Made by a program: the position numbers and the translations under genes
Source: Pseudomonas campi
Lineage (GTDB): Bacteria; Pseudomonadota; Gammaproteobacteria; Pseudomonadales; Pseudomonadaceae
DNA length: 64,000 nt
Assembly (NCBI RefSeq): GCF_013200955.2
Contig: NZ_CP053697.2
Span: forward strand, 2,976,001 to 3,040,000
Reading direction: 5' to 3'
Notes under the pieces: model-generated
Seen by the model: only the letters and a program-made list of their open reading frames with translations
The model's database searches: none
What the model was told of the DNA's origin: nothing
Shown: piece by piece, positions 56,041-64,000 of the stretch
Numbering within the stretch: the first letter of the stretch is position 1
Layout: the number at the start of each line of letters is the position of its first letter

Positions 56041-57576
56041 ATGCCCAATAGCCAGACCCATCCCCTCGCCGAAATCTATGACCTGGCCGTGGTCGGCGGT
56101 GGCATCAATGGCACCGGCATCGCCGCCGACGCGGCGGGGCGCGGCCTCTCGGTATTTCTCTGCGAACGCGACGACCTGGCCAGCCACACCTCCTCGGCCA
56201 GCAGCAAACTGATCCACGGCGGCCTGCGCTACCTCGAACATTACGAATTCCGTCTGGTACGCGAGGCCCTGGCCGAGCGTGAAGTGCTGCTGGCCAAGGC
56301 GCCGCACATCGTCAAACCGATGCGCTTCATCCTCCCGCACCGCCCGCACCTGCGCCCCGCCTGGATGATCCGCGCCGGCCTGTTCCTCTACGACCACCTG
56401 GGCAAGCGCGAGAAGCTGCCGGGCTCCAACGGCGTGCGCTTCGGCGCCGGCAGCCCGCTCAAGGCAGAGATGGCGCGCGGCTTCGAATACTCCGATTGCT
56501 GGGTCGACGACGCCCGCCTGGTGGTGCTCAACGCCATGGCCGCGCGCGAACACCACGCGCACATCCATACCCGCACCCGCTGCGTCAGCGCGCGGCGCAG
56601 CAAGGGTCTGTGGCATCTGCACCTGGAGCGCAACGACGGCAGCCTGTTCTCCATCCGCTCCCGCGTGCTGGTGAATGCCGCCGGGCCCTGGGTGGCGCGC
56701 TTCATCAAGGACGACCTCAAGCAGCCCTCACCCTACGGCATCCGCCTGATCCAGGGCAGCCACATCGTCGTACCGCGCATCCACGATGGCGAGCAGGCCT
56801 ACATCCTGCAGAACGAGGACCAGCGCATCGTCTTCGTGATCCCCTGGCTGGAGCGCTTCAGCCTGATCGGCACCACCGACCGCGAATACCAGGGCGACCC
56901 GGCCAAGGTGAAGATCAGCGAGGAAGAGACCAACTACCTGCTCAAGGTGGTCAACGCCCACTTCAAGCAGCAGCTGCAGCGCAGCGATATCCTGCACAGC
57001 TTCTCCGGCGTGCGCCCACTGTGCGACGACGAATCTGACGAGCCCTCGGCGGTGACCCGCGACTACACCCTGTCGCTGTCCGGCGCACCGGGCGAGGCGC
57101 CGCTGCTGTCAGTGTTCGGCGGCAAACTGACCACCTACCGCAAGCTGGCCGAATCCGCCATGAGCCAGCTCGCGCCGTACTTCCCACGCCTGTGCCCGGC
57201 CTGGACGGCCAAGGCGCCATTGCCCGGCGGCGAGAACATGGACAGCCGCGAGGCCCTGGTGGAACAGCTGCAAGCCCGCTTCGGCTGGCTCGACCAGCAG
57301 TTGGCCCAGCGCTGGGCCAGCACCTACGGCAGCCGCAGCTGGCGCATCGTCGATGGTCTCAAGCAGCAGAGCGAACTGGGCGAACACTTCGGCGCCGGCC
57401 TGTATGCCCGCGAAGTGGACTACCTGCGCCACGAGGAATGGGCGACGGAAGCCGAGGACATCCTCTGGCGCCGCACCAAGCTCGGCCTGTTCCTGACCCC
57501 GGGCCAGCAGGCCAAGCTGAAGAGCTATCTGAGCGGCGCGCAAACCTCCCAGCAGGTAGATGCCAAGGCGGTCTGA
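56041..57576 (+). CDS. glpD: Glycerol-3-phosphate dehydrogenase
   Basis: 511-residue membrane-associated flavoenzyme that oxidises glycerol 3-phosphate to dihydroxyacetone phosphate and feeds electrons to the quinone pool. FAD motif VVGGGINGTGIAADAAGRG at the N-terminus; LIHGGLRYLEHYEF and GGKLTTYRKLAE blocks are standard. The ATG at 56041 follows a T/C-rich stretch. The gene carries a candidate GlpR operator upstream. Confidence 0.97.
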   Translation: MPNSQTHPLAEIYDLAVVGGGINGTGIAADAAGRGLSVFLCERDDLASHTSSASSKLIHGGLRYLEHYEFRLVREALAEREVLLAKAPHIVKPMRFILPHRPHLRPAWMIRAGLFLYDHLGKREKLPGSNGVRFGAGSPLKAEMARGFEYSDCWVDDARLVVLNAMAAREHHAHIHTRTRCVSARRSKGLWHLHLERNDGSLFSIRSRVLVNAAGPWVARFIKDDLKQPSPYGIRLIQGSHIVVPRIHDGEQAYILQNEDQRIVFVIPWLERFSLIGTTDREYQGDPAKVKISEEETNYLLKVVNAHFKQQLQRSDILHSFSGVRPLCDDESDEPSAVTRDYTLSLSGAPGEAPLLSVFGGKLTTYRKLAESAMSQLAPYFPRLCPAWTAKAPLPGGENMDSREALVEQLQARFGWLDQQLAQRWASTYGSRSWRIVDGLKQQSELGEHFGAGLYAREVDYLRHEEWATEAEDILWRRTKLGLFLTPGQQAKLKSYLSGAQTSQQVDAKAV

Positions 57577-57598
57577 TACCTGCCCTGATTCTCGGAGG

Positions 57599-57690
57599 CT
57601 CCCCTCTCCCACTTGTGGGATAGGGGCTGGGGGAGAGGGAATGATCCTACCAACCCTATCCCCAACCCTCTCCCGTAAACGGGAGAGGGG
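57599..57690. repeat. Palindromic repeat, family 1 (complete copy)
   Basis: Left module CCCACTTGTGGGATAGGGG and complete right module with CTCTCCCGTAAACGGGAGAG at 57667-57686. The uninterrupted copy against which the split copy at 948-1018 can be compared. Confidence 0.75.
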
Positions 57691-57763
57691 GCAAAGCGCA
57701 CCGGGCCGCCGCAATAGTGAGCGCTATCCACCCAAAGCTCGCTGCATATCGCCTGAGCAAACC

Positions 57764-57824
57764 GTAGCCCGGATGCAATCCGGGAAAACCCACACCAAGC
57801 GCTCCCGGATTGCATCCGGGCTAC
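57764..57824. repeat. Palindromic repeat, family 2
   Basis: GTAGCCCGGATGCAATCCGG with its inverse 41 bases on, nearly identical to the 55786 copy except the spacer. Confidence 0.75.
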
Positions 57825-57891
57825 GCACTGTTCACGCCGCGTAATGGCGGATAAGCAGGGCGTTATTTACCCTACAGACCTGACAGTCTCT

Positions 57892-57960
57892 TGTAGGAGC
57901 GAGCTCTGCTCGCGAATATTGGCCGCACCACGGCTTCGCGAGCAGAGCTCGCTCCTACAG
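57892..57960. repeat. Palindromic repeat, family 4, overlapping a stop codon
   Basis: TGTAGGAGCGAGCTCTGCTC and its inverse. The right end lies on the TAG stop of the alpha/beta hydrolase (57957-57955). Confidence 0.75.
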
Positions 57961-58971
57961 AGGTGAACCCTCTGCCCCCTGCCATTGCGCCAACTGCTGT
58001 CCGTCCAGACGATGAGCCCGCAAGTGCGGCAACACCGCCGCCAGCAAGGGTTCCTTGAAGGCACTCTGGAAGCGATGGGCCAGGCCGGGGATCAGCTTCA
58101 GCTGGCTGTCCTTTATATGTGCCGCCACGTGTACACCATGCATCACCGGCAGCAGCGGGTCGGCCGTGCCATGCACCACCAGAGTCGGCACGCGCAGGCG
58201 ATTGAGCAGCTCGACCCGGCTCGGTTCGGCGAGAATCGCCAGGATCTGCCGCTGCACTCCTTGCGGGTTGAACGCACGGTCATAGGAACGCGCCGCTTCA
58301 CGGCGCAGGCCCGCCAGGTTACTGTCGAGTTGCGGACTGCCAAGGGCGGCAAGCAAAGTCGCCTGCTGGGCGATGGCCGCTTCACGGTTCGGCGCCTCGC
58401 GCTGGGCCAGCAACTCCAGCAGAGCCGCCTGCGGCGCCGGCAGGCCCGGCGCGCCGGAACTGGTCATCAGCAGGGTCAGGCTCTCCACCCGCTGCGGCGC
58501 CAGATCGGCCATGTGCTGGGCGATCATCCCACCCATGCTGGCACCCAGGATATGGAAACGCTGGATGCCCAGGGCATCCATCAGGCCCAGGCTGTCGCCG
58601 GCCATGTCACGCAGGCTGTAGGGCGCGCTGACGCCCAGGCCGAGGCGATAACTCAGCACGCCATAGGCCAGATTGGCGCTCGGCGGCTGGCCCTGCCAGG
58701 TGGACAGGCCGACATCGCGGTTGTCGAAACGAATCACCCGGAAGCCCTGGCCACACAGACGCGCCACCACCTCGTCCGGCCAGTGGATCAGCTGGCCACC
58801 CAGGCCCATCAACAGCAGCAGGGCCGGATCGCTGTCGCGGCCGATGCTCTGATAAGCCAGGCGTACCTCGCCGACGCTGGCCATGGCCAGCGGCACCTGA
58901 ACATCGCAACGAGACGCCGCCACAGACGGCACGCTGCACAACAGCGCGACAAGGAAAAGCAACGCACGCAT
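57955..58971 (-). CDS. Secreted alpha/beta hydrolase
   Basis: 338-residue exported hydrolase: signal peptide (MRALLFLVALLCSVPSVAAS), nucleophile elbow GASMGG (Ser near residue 140), acidic residue in HGTADPLLP and His in GLAHRFQSAF. The start at 58971 was chosen because the signal peptide begins there; the longer frame upstream is not supported. The TAG stop is inside a REP-like repeat. Substrate unknown; the sequence type fits esterases or haloperoxidase-like lipases. Confidence 0.85.
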   Translation of the reverse strand: MRALLFLVALLCSVPSVAASRCDVQVPLAMASVGEVRLAYQSIGRDSDPALLLLMGLGGQLIHWPDEVVARLCGQGFRVIRFDNRDVGLSTWQGQPPSANLAYGVLSYRLGLGVSAPYSLRDMAGDSLGLMDALGIQRFHILGASMGGMIAQHMADLAPQRVESLTLLMTSSGAPGLPAPQAALLELLAQREAPNREAAIAQQATLLAALGSPQLDSNLAGLRREAARSYDRAFNPQGVQRQILAILAEPSRVELLNRLRVPTLVVHGTADPLLPVMHGVHVAAHIKDSQLKLIPGLAHRFQSAFKEPLLAAVLPHLRAHRLDGQQLAQWQGAEGSPL

Positions 58972-59205
58972 AGCCAACACCAACACGCAGAACCCCAGTG
59001 AAGCGCGAGTGTGCGGACGTTTGTTGCAGCGCGCTGCCACAGAAGCATGACAGTTTGATGAAGGGCGCCGAACGGTAGTGACTCGGAGCCAGGGAACCGT
59101 CAGCGGTGCTGGGAGTGACTTGCGGAACGGGGCTGCCGGTAGATGGACGCTGGAGCATTGAGAGCTGCGTTACCACACGGAGCCTGGGAATGATCAAAGG
59201 CCAAG

Positions 59206-59243
59206 CCCCCTCTCCCCAACCCTCTCCCGTAAACGGGAGAGGG
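59206..59243. repeat. Palindromic repeat, family 1 (right module only)
   Basis: CCCTCTCCCCAACCCTCTCC then CGTAAACGGGAGAGGG; the left module is absent. The 59041-59295 region otherwise shows nothing clear. Confidence 0.7.
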
Positions 59244-59295
59244 AGCACAAGCGCTCCGTGCCGGCTCTAGTTATTGCAAACGACCCTAAACAGTC

Positions 59296-60915
59296 TTATG
59301 CCCGCTCGGCACCCTCCTGCTGCCTTGGCCAGACCAGGCTGAACTGCGCGCCACCTAGCCCGGCGCTGCGTCCGACATGGGCGCGGCCGGTGTGCCAGTA
59401 GATGATCCGCCGCACGATGGACAGGCCCAGGCCGTGCCCGCCGGAGGCGCGGGTGCGGCTGTCGTCCAGGCGCAGGAAGGGGGTGAAGATGCGCTCCCAG
59501 GCCTCTTCCGGAACCCCCGGGCCATCGTCCTCGACATCGATCCGACAACGCTGCGGGCCGATGCGGTAGGACAGCCGCACCCGCGAATCGGCGTGGCGCA
59601 TGGCATTGCTCACCAGGTTCTGCAGGGCGCGGTGCAGGTAGCGCGGCTCGGCCTCGACACGCGCCCCGCGGCCATCCGCGGCATCCTGCGACTGGCCCAG
59701 TTCGACCCGCACGCTGGCGCGCAGCGGCGCCAGTTCGTCGATCACCTGTTCGAGCAGCGCCTGCAGGTCGACCTGCTGGTAGTGCAGCTCCGGCGACCCC
59801 TGCTCCAGACGCGCATAGACCAGCATCTCGTCGACCAGCTTGTCGAGTTCCTGGATATCGCCGTCCATGCCGTCCATGTACTTGCGCCGGGCCTGGTCGG
59901 TCTGCGCGTCGCCGATCATTTCCAGGCCGAAGCGCAGGCGTGCCACCGGCGTGCGCAGCTCGTGGGACACCGCACGGACCATCTCGCGCTGGATGCCCAG
60001 CAGGCGCTGCAACTGCTCGGCCATGGTGTTGAAGGTCGCCGCCAGCCGCCCCACCGAGTCGGCGCTGCGGGTCGGCACGCGGGCATCCAGATGGCCGCTG
60101 GCAATCCGCGCAGCGGCGCTTTCCAGGCCGAGCAGGCGGCGCTCCAGGCGGCGCACCAATAAATAGAGGATCAAGCCGGTCAGGCTCAGGCCGAACACCC
60201 CGACCAGCACCAGCAGCTCGGTCGGGTAAGGATTCATCTGGTACAGCGGGCCGACCTCCAGCACCCAGGGCGTACCGACCATGCCAGCGATCACGCGGAT
60301 CGAATCGCCACCCTTGCCCAGCGCCAGTACCGTGTCGCCCTCATCCACCCGGCGCTGCTGGTCATCGTCGAGGTCGACCTTTTCCAGGGTGACCAGGCGC
60401 AGGTCGAAACCGAAGTTCTTCTCCGCCTTCAACGCGGCCAGGCGCTTGGGCTGCTCGACGATCGGATAACGCACAAGTTCATCCATCAGCAGGTAGACGG
60501 TGGCCCGCGCCAGCTGCTCGCTGATCTGCTCCACCTCGGTGGTCAACACCAGCTGCTGCTTCTCGCTGACCAGGCTGTAGACCCGCGCGGCATGCGGCCC
60601 GGTCTGCTCCACCAGGACCTCACCGCGCAGCAGCATGCCACGCGCGCGGCCATCCAGCGGCTCGGCCTTTAGCGACTCTAGGGTCAGCGGCACCCCGAGC
60701 AGGCGACTCCAGGTCACCAGCGCACGGCGCCGGTCGACCGACTCCATGCGCTCGAGGTTATCGGCCATCAAACGGAAGGTGCCGCGCGCCAGTTGCTCGC
60801 GGTACTGATCGCTGCGCACCTCGTTGGTCAGCTGCAGCACACCCACGCCGAGCAGCGCCACCAGCACCAGGGCGGCGATGATGCCGCCATAGATGCGCAG
60901 GAAGATCGAGTTCAT
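59296..60915 (-). CDS. Two-component sensor histidine kinase (RstB-like)
   Basis: 539-residue membrane kinase: TM1 about 10-30, a periplasmic sensor region (about 31-230), TM2 about 233-254, HAMP (about 255-308), then the dimerisation/H box AVSHELRTPVARL (His318), N box LVSNAMRHA, G boxes DDGPGVPE and GHGLGLSIV. It lies downstream of the response regulator gene, near nrdA, an arrangement I recall next to nrdA in P. aeruginosa. The sensed signal is not visible. Confidence 0.9.
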   Translation of the reverse strand: MNSIFLRIYGGIIAALVLVALLGVGVLQLTNEVRSDQYREQLARGTFRLMADNLERMESVDRRRALVTWSRLLGVPLTLESLKAEPLDGRARGMLLRGEVLVEQTGPHAARVYSLVSEKQQLVLTTEVEQISEQLARATVYLLMDELVRYPIVEQPKRLAALKAEKNFGFDLRLVTLEKVDLDDDQQRRVDEGDTVLALGKGGDSIRVIAGMVGTPWVLEVGPLYQMNPYPTELLVLVGVFGLSLTGLILYLLVRRLERRLLGLESAAARIASGHLDARVPTRSADSVGRLAATFNTMAEQLQRLLGIQREMVRAVSHELRTPVARLRFGLEMIGDAQTDQARRKYMDGMDGDIQELDKLVDEMLVYARLEQGSPELHYQQVDLQALLEQVIDELAPLRASVRVELGQSQDAADGRGARVEAEPRYLHRALQNLVSNAMRHADSRVRLSYRIGPQRCRIDVEDDGPGVPEEAWERIFTPFLRLDDSRTRASGGHGLGLSIVRRIIYWHTGRAHVGRSAGLGGAQFSLVWPRQQEGAERA

Positions 60916-60956
60916 TGCGCCAATACCCCGGCCAGCCGCGCGGCGCGACTCAAGGC

Positions 60957-61009
60957 GTAGGGCGGGTGAAACCCGCGTTTTCCAACGCCGCGGGTTTCAC
61001 CCGCCCTAC
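60957..61009. repeat. Palindromic repeat, family 3, between regulator and kinase genes
   Basis: GTAGGGCGGGTGAAACCCGC and its inverse sit in the 145-bp gap of what should be one operon. Confidence 0.75.
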
Positions 61010-61060
61010 GCAGAACCACAGTGCCTGCAAGCCCTGCGGCATGGCCACCGACGGCACGCC

Positions 61061-61783
61061 TCAAGACAGGCCCTCAGCGGCCTCGGCGACGAACAGATAG
61101 CCCTTGCTGCGCACGGTCTTGATCAGCCGCGGGTGCATGGGGTCGTCACCGATCTTCGGACGGATGCGCGAGATGCGCACATCGATGGAGCGATCCTGGC
61201 CGTCGTACTCGATGCCACGCAGGGCGGTGAAGATTTCCTCGCGCGAGAGAATGCGCCCGGCGTTGGCCGCCAGCAGCCAGAGCAGGTCAAACTCGGCGCT
61301 GGTCAGCTCGATGCTCTGCTCGCGCAACCAGGCCTCGCGCATGGCGCTGTCGATCACCAACTGACCAAACTGCAGACGCCGCTGGCTTTCCACCCCGACC
61401 TCGGCATGGCCCTCGCGGCGCCGCAGCAACGCACGGATGCGCGCCAGCAGCACGCGCGGGCGCACCGGCTTGCACACATAGTCGTCGGCGCCCATTTCCA
61501 GGCCGAGCACTTCATCCATGTCGTCGGTGCGCGCGGTGAGCATCAGGATCGGTCCGCCGTACTGGCCACGCACCTTGCGACAGATGGACAAGCCATCCTC
61601 GCCGGGCAGCATCAGGTCGAGCACCACCAGGTCCGGCTGCTCCTTGAGGATGCGCGCCGCCGCCTTGGCTCCATCGGATTCGATCGCCACCTTCAGGCCG
61701 TTGCTCTCCAGGTATTCCCGGGTCAACTCGGCCAGGCGCTGGTCGTCCTCGACGATCAGGATTTGCCAGGCTTCTTGCTCCAC
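61061..61783 (-). CDS. Two-component response regulator, OmpR/RstA type
   Basis: 240 residues. Receiver domain (acidic pair VEDD, phospho-acceptor D56 in VVLDLMLPG, T in MLTART, K in KPVRPR) and winged-helix OmpR-like DNA-binding domain (about 140-235, ending DRSIDVRISRIRPKI and VRSKGYLFV). First gene of the pair with the kinase. Resembles RstA; targets unknown. Confidence 0.92.
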   Translation of the reverse strand: MEQEAWQILIVEDDQRLAELTREYLESNGLKVAIESDGAKAAARILKEQPDLVVLDLMLPGEDGLSICRKVRGQYGGPILMLTARTDDMDEVLGLEMGADDYVCKPVRPRVLLARIRALLRRREGHAEVGVESQRRLQFGQLVIDSAMREAWLREQSIELTSAEFDLLWLLAANAGRILSREEIFTALRGIEYDGQDRSIDVRISRIRPKIGDDPMHPRLIKTVRSKGYLFVAEAAEGLS

Positions 61784-61944
61784 ACATCCCCCCAGAACTG
61801 CTCAGGTGCCTACGATAGGCCGGCATTGTAGCAACGCCACCCGGACAAAGGCGCTATCGCCAGCACCTCTGTCCATCACCGTCACAGCACCCGCCACAGG
61901 CGCCGGCGCACCCGCACAGCGCGCGCCAGCCGCCGCGAGAAAAA

Positions 61945-62183
61945 ACCTACATATTGTGTTTGTGTTATTGACTAAAAAGTCACGTTGAGGAACGGCAAAA
62001 AAGCTCAGTCAGGCTCGACGAACGGTGTGCAGGGGGTGACCCCAGCAAGCGCGGGGCCTGGCGAAACTTACCCCAAAGTAACCCACAGATTTATCCACAG
62101 GCAGCCAAGTTTTCTCGACTTGCCTTCGTCTGAGTACCGCACTATCTTGTATCCCCAGCGCGACAAACACCTACATGTTGGGT
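61945..62183 (+). promoter_or_regulatory. nrdA upstream region: candidate NrdR boxes and a DnaA box
   Basis: CCTACATATTGTGT at 61947-61960 reads ACACAATATGTAGG on the other strand, near the NrdR pattern ACAC-A/T-ATATAT-A/T-GTGT. CCTACATGTTGGGT at 62170-62183 is a weaker copy. TTATCCACA at 62091-62099 is a perfect DnaA box. All lie in the 789-bp non-coding interval 61784-62572. Confidence 0.5.
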
Positions 62184-62572
62184 TTTTGTACCGAAAACGA
62201 CACAAGCACATTTGCCCCGAAACAGTCCACACCCGGAACTGAAAAAGTGCAGATGACCGCTCAGTTAAACGCTTTAGCTCCATCGATTCAGAGCAGGACC
62301 CTGTACCGCCAGCAGAGCGAGGGTGTCCTGATCGGCGCACGCAGCCCCAGGCAGCGTGACACAACATCTAGTGGTGCCAGCCTGATCGCTGGCACAAGAC
62401 TTGAAGAGCCAGGAAGGCGCTTGGTCGTACCTTCCTGTCAGTTTTGCAAGTCCCGCGCGCCCGGCCTCACTGCCGTCCGCGCGGCGTTGTTGAAATGGAA
62501 TGAACGGCGGTACGGCGTAGCAATCTATTGCTAAGCGCCCAACTAACAATTAAGAAAAACACGGAGACCTCC

Positions 62573-64000
62573 ATGCACACCGACACTACTCGCGAGAACC
62601 CGCAGGCCGTGGCGCCGCAGGCTGCAGATGCCAACCCGGATCTGGCTGCCACCGCTCCCGGCCAGCTGCGCGTGATCAAGCGTAACGGCACCGTCGTGCC
62701 GTATACCGATGACAAGATCACCGTCGCCATCACCAAGGCGTTCCTCGCAGTAGAAGGCGGCACCGCTGCCGCTTCGTCGCGTATCCATGAGACCGTCGCG
62801 CGCCTGACCGAACAGGTCAGCGCCACCTTCAAGCGTCGCATGCCGTCCGGCGGCACCATCCACATCGAAGAAATCCAGGACCAGGTCGAACTGGCCCTGA
62901 TGCGCGCCGGCGAGCAGAAAGTCGCCCGCGACTACGTGATCTACCGCGAATCCCAGGCCACCAAGCGCAAGAACGCCAGCGCTGCCAGCGACGTCGCCGT
63001 GCCGCACCCGAGCATCCGCGTGACCCGCGCCGACGGCACTGTGCAGCCGCTGGACATGGGCCGCCTGCAGACCATCATCCGCGAAGCCTGCGAAGGCCTG
63101 GCCGAAGTCGATGGCGAGCTGATCCAGAGCGAGACCCTGAAGAACCTGTACGACGGCGTGGCCGAGAAAGACGTCAACACCGCCCTGGTGATGACCGCCC
63201 GTACCCTGGTCGAGCGTGAGCCGAACTACTCCTACGTTACCGCTCGCCTGCTGATGGACACCCTGCGCGCCGAAGGCCTGGGCTTCCTGCAAGTGGCCGA
63301 CAGCGCCACTCACCACGAGATGGCCGACCTGTACGCCAAGGCCCTGCCGGCCTACATCGCCAAGGGTATCGAGTTCGAACTGCTGAACCCGGTACTGGCC
63401 ACCTTCGACCTGGAAAAACTGGGCAAGGCGATCAACCACGAGCGCGACCAGCAGTTCACCTACCTGGGCCTGCAGACCCTGTACGACCGCTACTTCATCC
63501 ACAAGGACGGCATCCGCTTCGAACTGCCGCAAGTGTTCTTCATGCGCGTGGCCATGGGCCTGGCCATCGAAGAGAAGCAGAAAGAAGAACGCGCCATCGA
63601 GTTCTACAACCTGCTGTCGTCCTTCGACTACATGGCCTCCACGCCGACCCTGTTCAACGCCGGCACCCTGCGTCCGCAGCTGTCCTCGTGCTACCTGACC
63701 ACCGTGCCGGACGACCTGTCGGGCATCTACAACGCCATCCACGACAACGCCATGCTGTCGAAATTCGCTGGCGGCCTGGGCAACGACTGGACTCCGGTGC
63801 GCGCACTCGGCGCCTACATCAAAGGCACCAACGGCAAGTCGCAAGGCGTCGTGCCGTTCCTCAAAGTGGTCAACGACACCGCTGTTGCAGTTAACCAGGG
63901 CGGCAAGCGCAAGGGCGCGGTCTGCGCCTACCTGGAAACCTGGCACATGGACATCGAAGAGTTCATCGAGCTGCGCAAGAACACCGGTGACGACCGTCGC
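62573..64000 (+). CDS. nrdA: Ribonucleoside-diphosphate reductase class Ia alpha subunit (3' end outside window)
   Basis: The first 476 codons of NrdA, the catalytic subunit that reduces NDPs to dNDPs. Two N-terminal ATP-cone domains are visible (LRVIKRNGTVVPYTDDKI, about residues 32-49; IRVTRADGTVQPLDMGRL, about 148-165), as in P. aeruginosa NrdA; the duplicated cone gives allosteric activity control. The catalytic-domain stretch CYLTTVPDDLSG contains the first redox Cys. The ATG at 62573 follows GGAGACC. The reading frame has no stop in the window. Confidence 0.95.
   Translation, partial: MHTDTTRENPQAVAPQAADANPDLAATAPGQLRVIKRNGTVVPYTDDKITVAITKAFLAVEGGTAAASSRIHETVARLTEQVSATFKRRMPSGGTIHIEEIQDQVELALMRAGEQKVARDYVIYRESQATKRKNASAASDVAVPHPSIRVTRADGTVQPLDMGRLQTIIREACEGLAEVDGELIQSETLKNLYDGVAEKDVNTALVMTARTLVEREPNYSYVTARLLMDTLRAEGLGFLQVADSATHHEMADLYAKALPAYIAKGIEFELLNPVLATFDLEKLGKAINHERDQQFTYLGLQTLYDRYFIHKDGIRFELPQVFFMRVAMGLAIEEKQKEERAIEFYNLLSSFDYMASTPTLFNAGTLRPQLSSCYLTTVPDDLSGIYNAIHDNAMLSKFAGGLGNDWTPVRALGAYIKGTNGKSQGVVPFLKVVNDTAVAVNQGGKRKGAVCAYLETWHMDIEEFIELRKNTGDDRR

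Noticed and set aside
51917..61009. CRISPR array from the repeated palindromes
   Set aside because: The repeats are of different families, self-palindromic and irregularly spaced, without constant spacers or cas genes.
62543..63946. 467-codon minus-strand frame in the nrdA region
   Set aside because: Antisense to nrdA, whose plus-strand reading has two ATP cones and a ribosome site.
1..64000. tRNA or rRNA genes
   Set aside because: No cloverleaf-like or conserved rRNA segment was recognised on either strand by reading; a tRNAscan run would settle it.

Overview
The window is a GC-rich bacterial chromosome segment that fits Pseudomonas closely. The gene block nadB / algU-mucA-mucB-mucC-mucD-lepA-lepB-(DUF4845)-rnc-era-recO-pdxJ and the neighbouring sdhE-ygfX and ygfZ genes are arranged as I remember them in P. 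aeruginosa. The pairs argF + ABC ATPase and nrdA + two-component system, and a 38-residue CcoM-like gene, point the same way. The species is not decidable from sequence reading alone. No tRNA, rRNA, CRISPR array, phage or autonomous transposase gene was recognised.

Layout. 1-6.5 kb: 3' end of modC (molybdate uptake), an AraC regulator, a secreted M23 peptidase, a parvulin, a periplasmic solute-binding protein, a YebC/YeeN-type protein and small conserved hypotheticals. 6.5-8.9 kb: a D-aminoacylase-type amidohydrolase and an ABA4-like membrane protein, separated only by a 225-bp inverted-repeat element. 9.1-13.9 kb: a secreted phospholipase C/P1-nuclease-fold protein, then a minus-strand cassette PP2C phosphatase - Ser/Thr kinase - double-FHA membrane protein, the kinase gene carrying a single-base frameshift. 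14-18.6 kb: secreted endonuclease, cold-shock protein, diguanylate cyclase, and a decayed solute-binding protein gene. 18.6-31.6 kb: the conserved envelope-stress/translation/RNA-processing block described above, with two AlgU-type promoters upstream of algU. 31.7-36.7 kb: ygfZ, an HDOD protein, another solute-binding protein, ccoM with two FNR/Anr-type boxes, a 322-bp MITE-like element and an AlkB-type demethylase. 36.8-49.5 kb: rapA, an SDR, a CBS-like membrane protein, bacterioferritin, GrxD, a molybdopterin oxidoreductase, argF, an ABC ATPase and a PhzF protein. 49.6-52.8 kb: a porin with a sigma-54-like promoter, a PilJ-domain protein and a fourth solute-binding protein. 52.8-57.6 kb: glpK, ybaK, glpR, glpD (no glpF). 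57.9-64 kb: an alpha/beta hydrolase, a two-component system and the first 476 codons of nrdA.

How parts connect. modC and the molybdopterin enzyme share a need for molybdenum. AlgU is restrained by MucA/MucB, and MucD is the periplasmic protease of the same pathway; lepB, lepA, rnc and era lie just downstream. GlpR probably controls glpD through an operator next to its start codon. The most distinctive feature of the window is its non-coding structure: at least five families of palindromic intergenic repeats and two MITE-like elements. In five places the end of such an element supplies or overlaps the stop codon of the adjacent gene.
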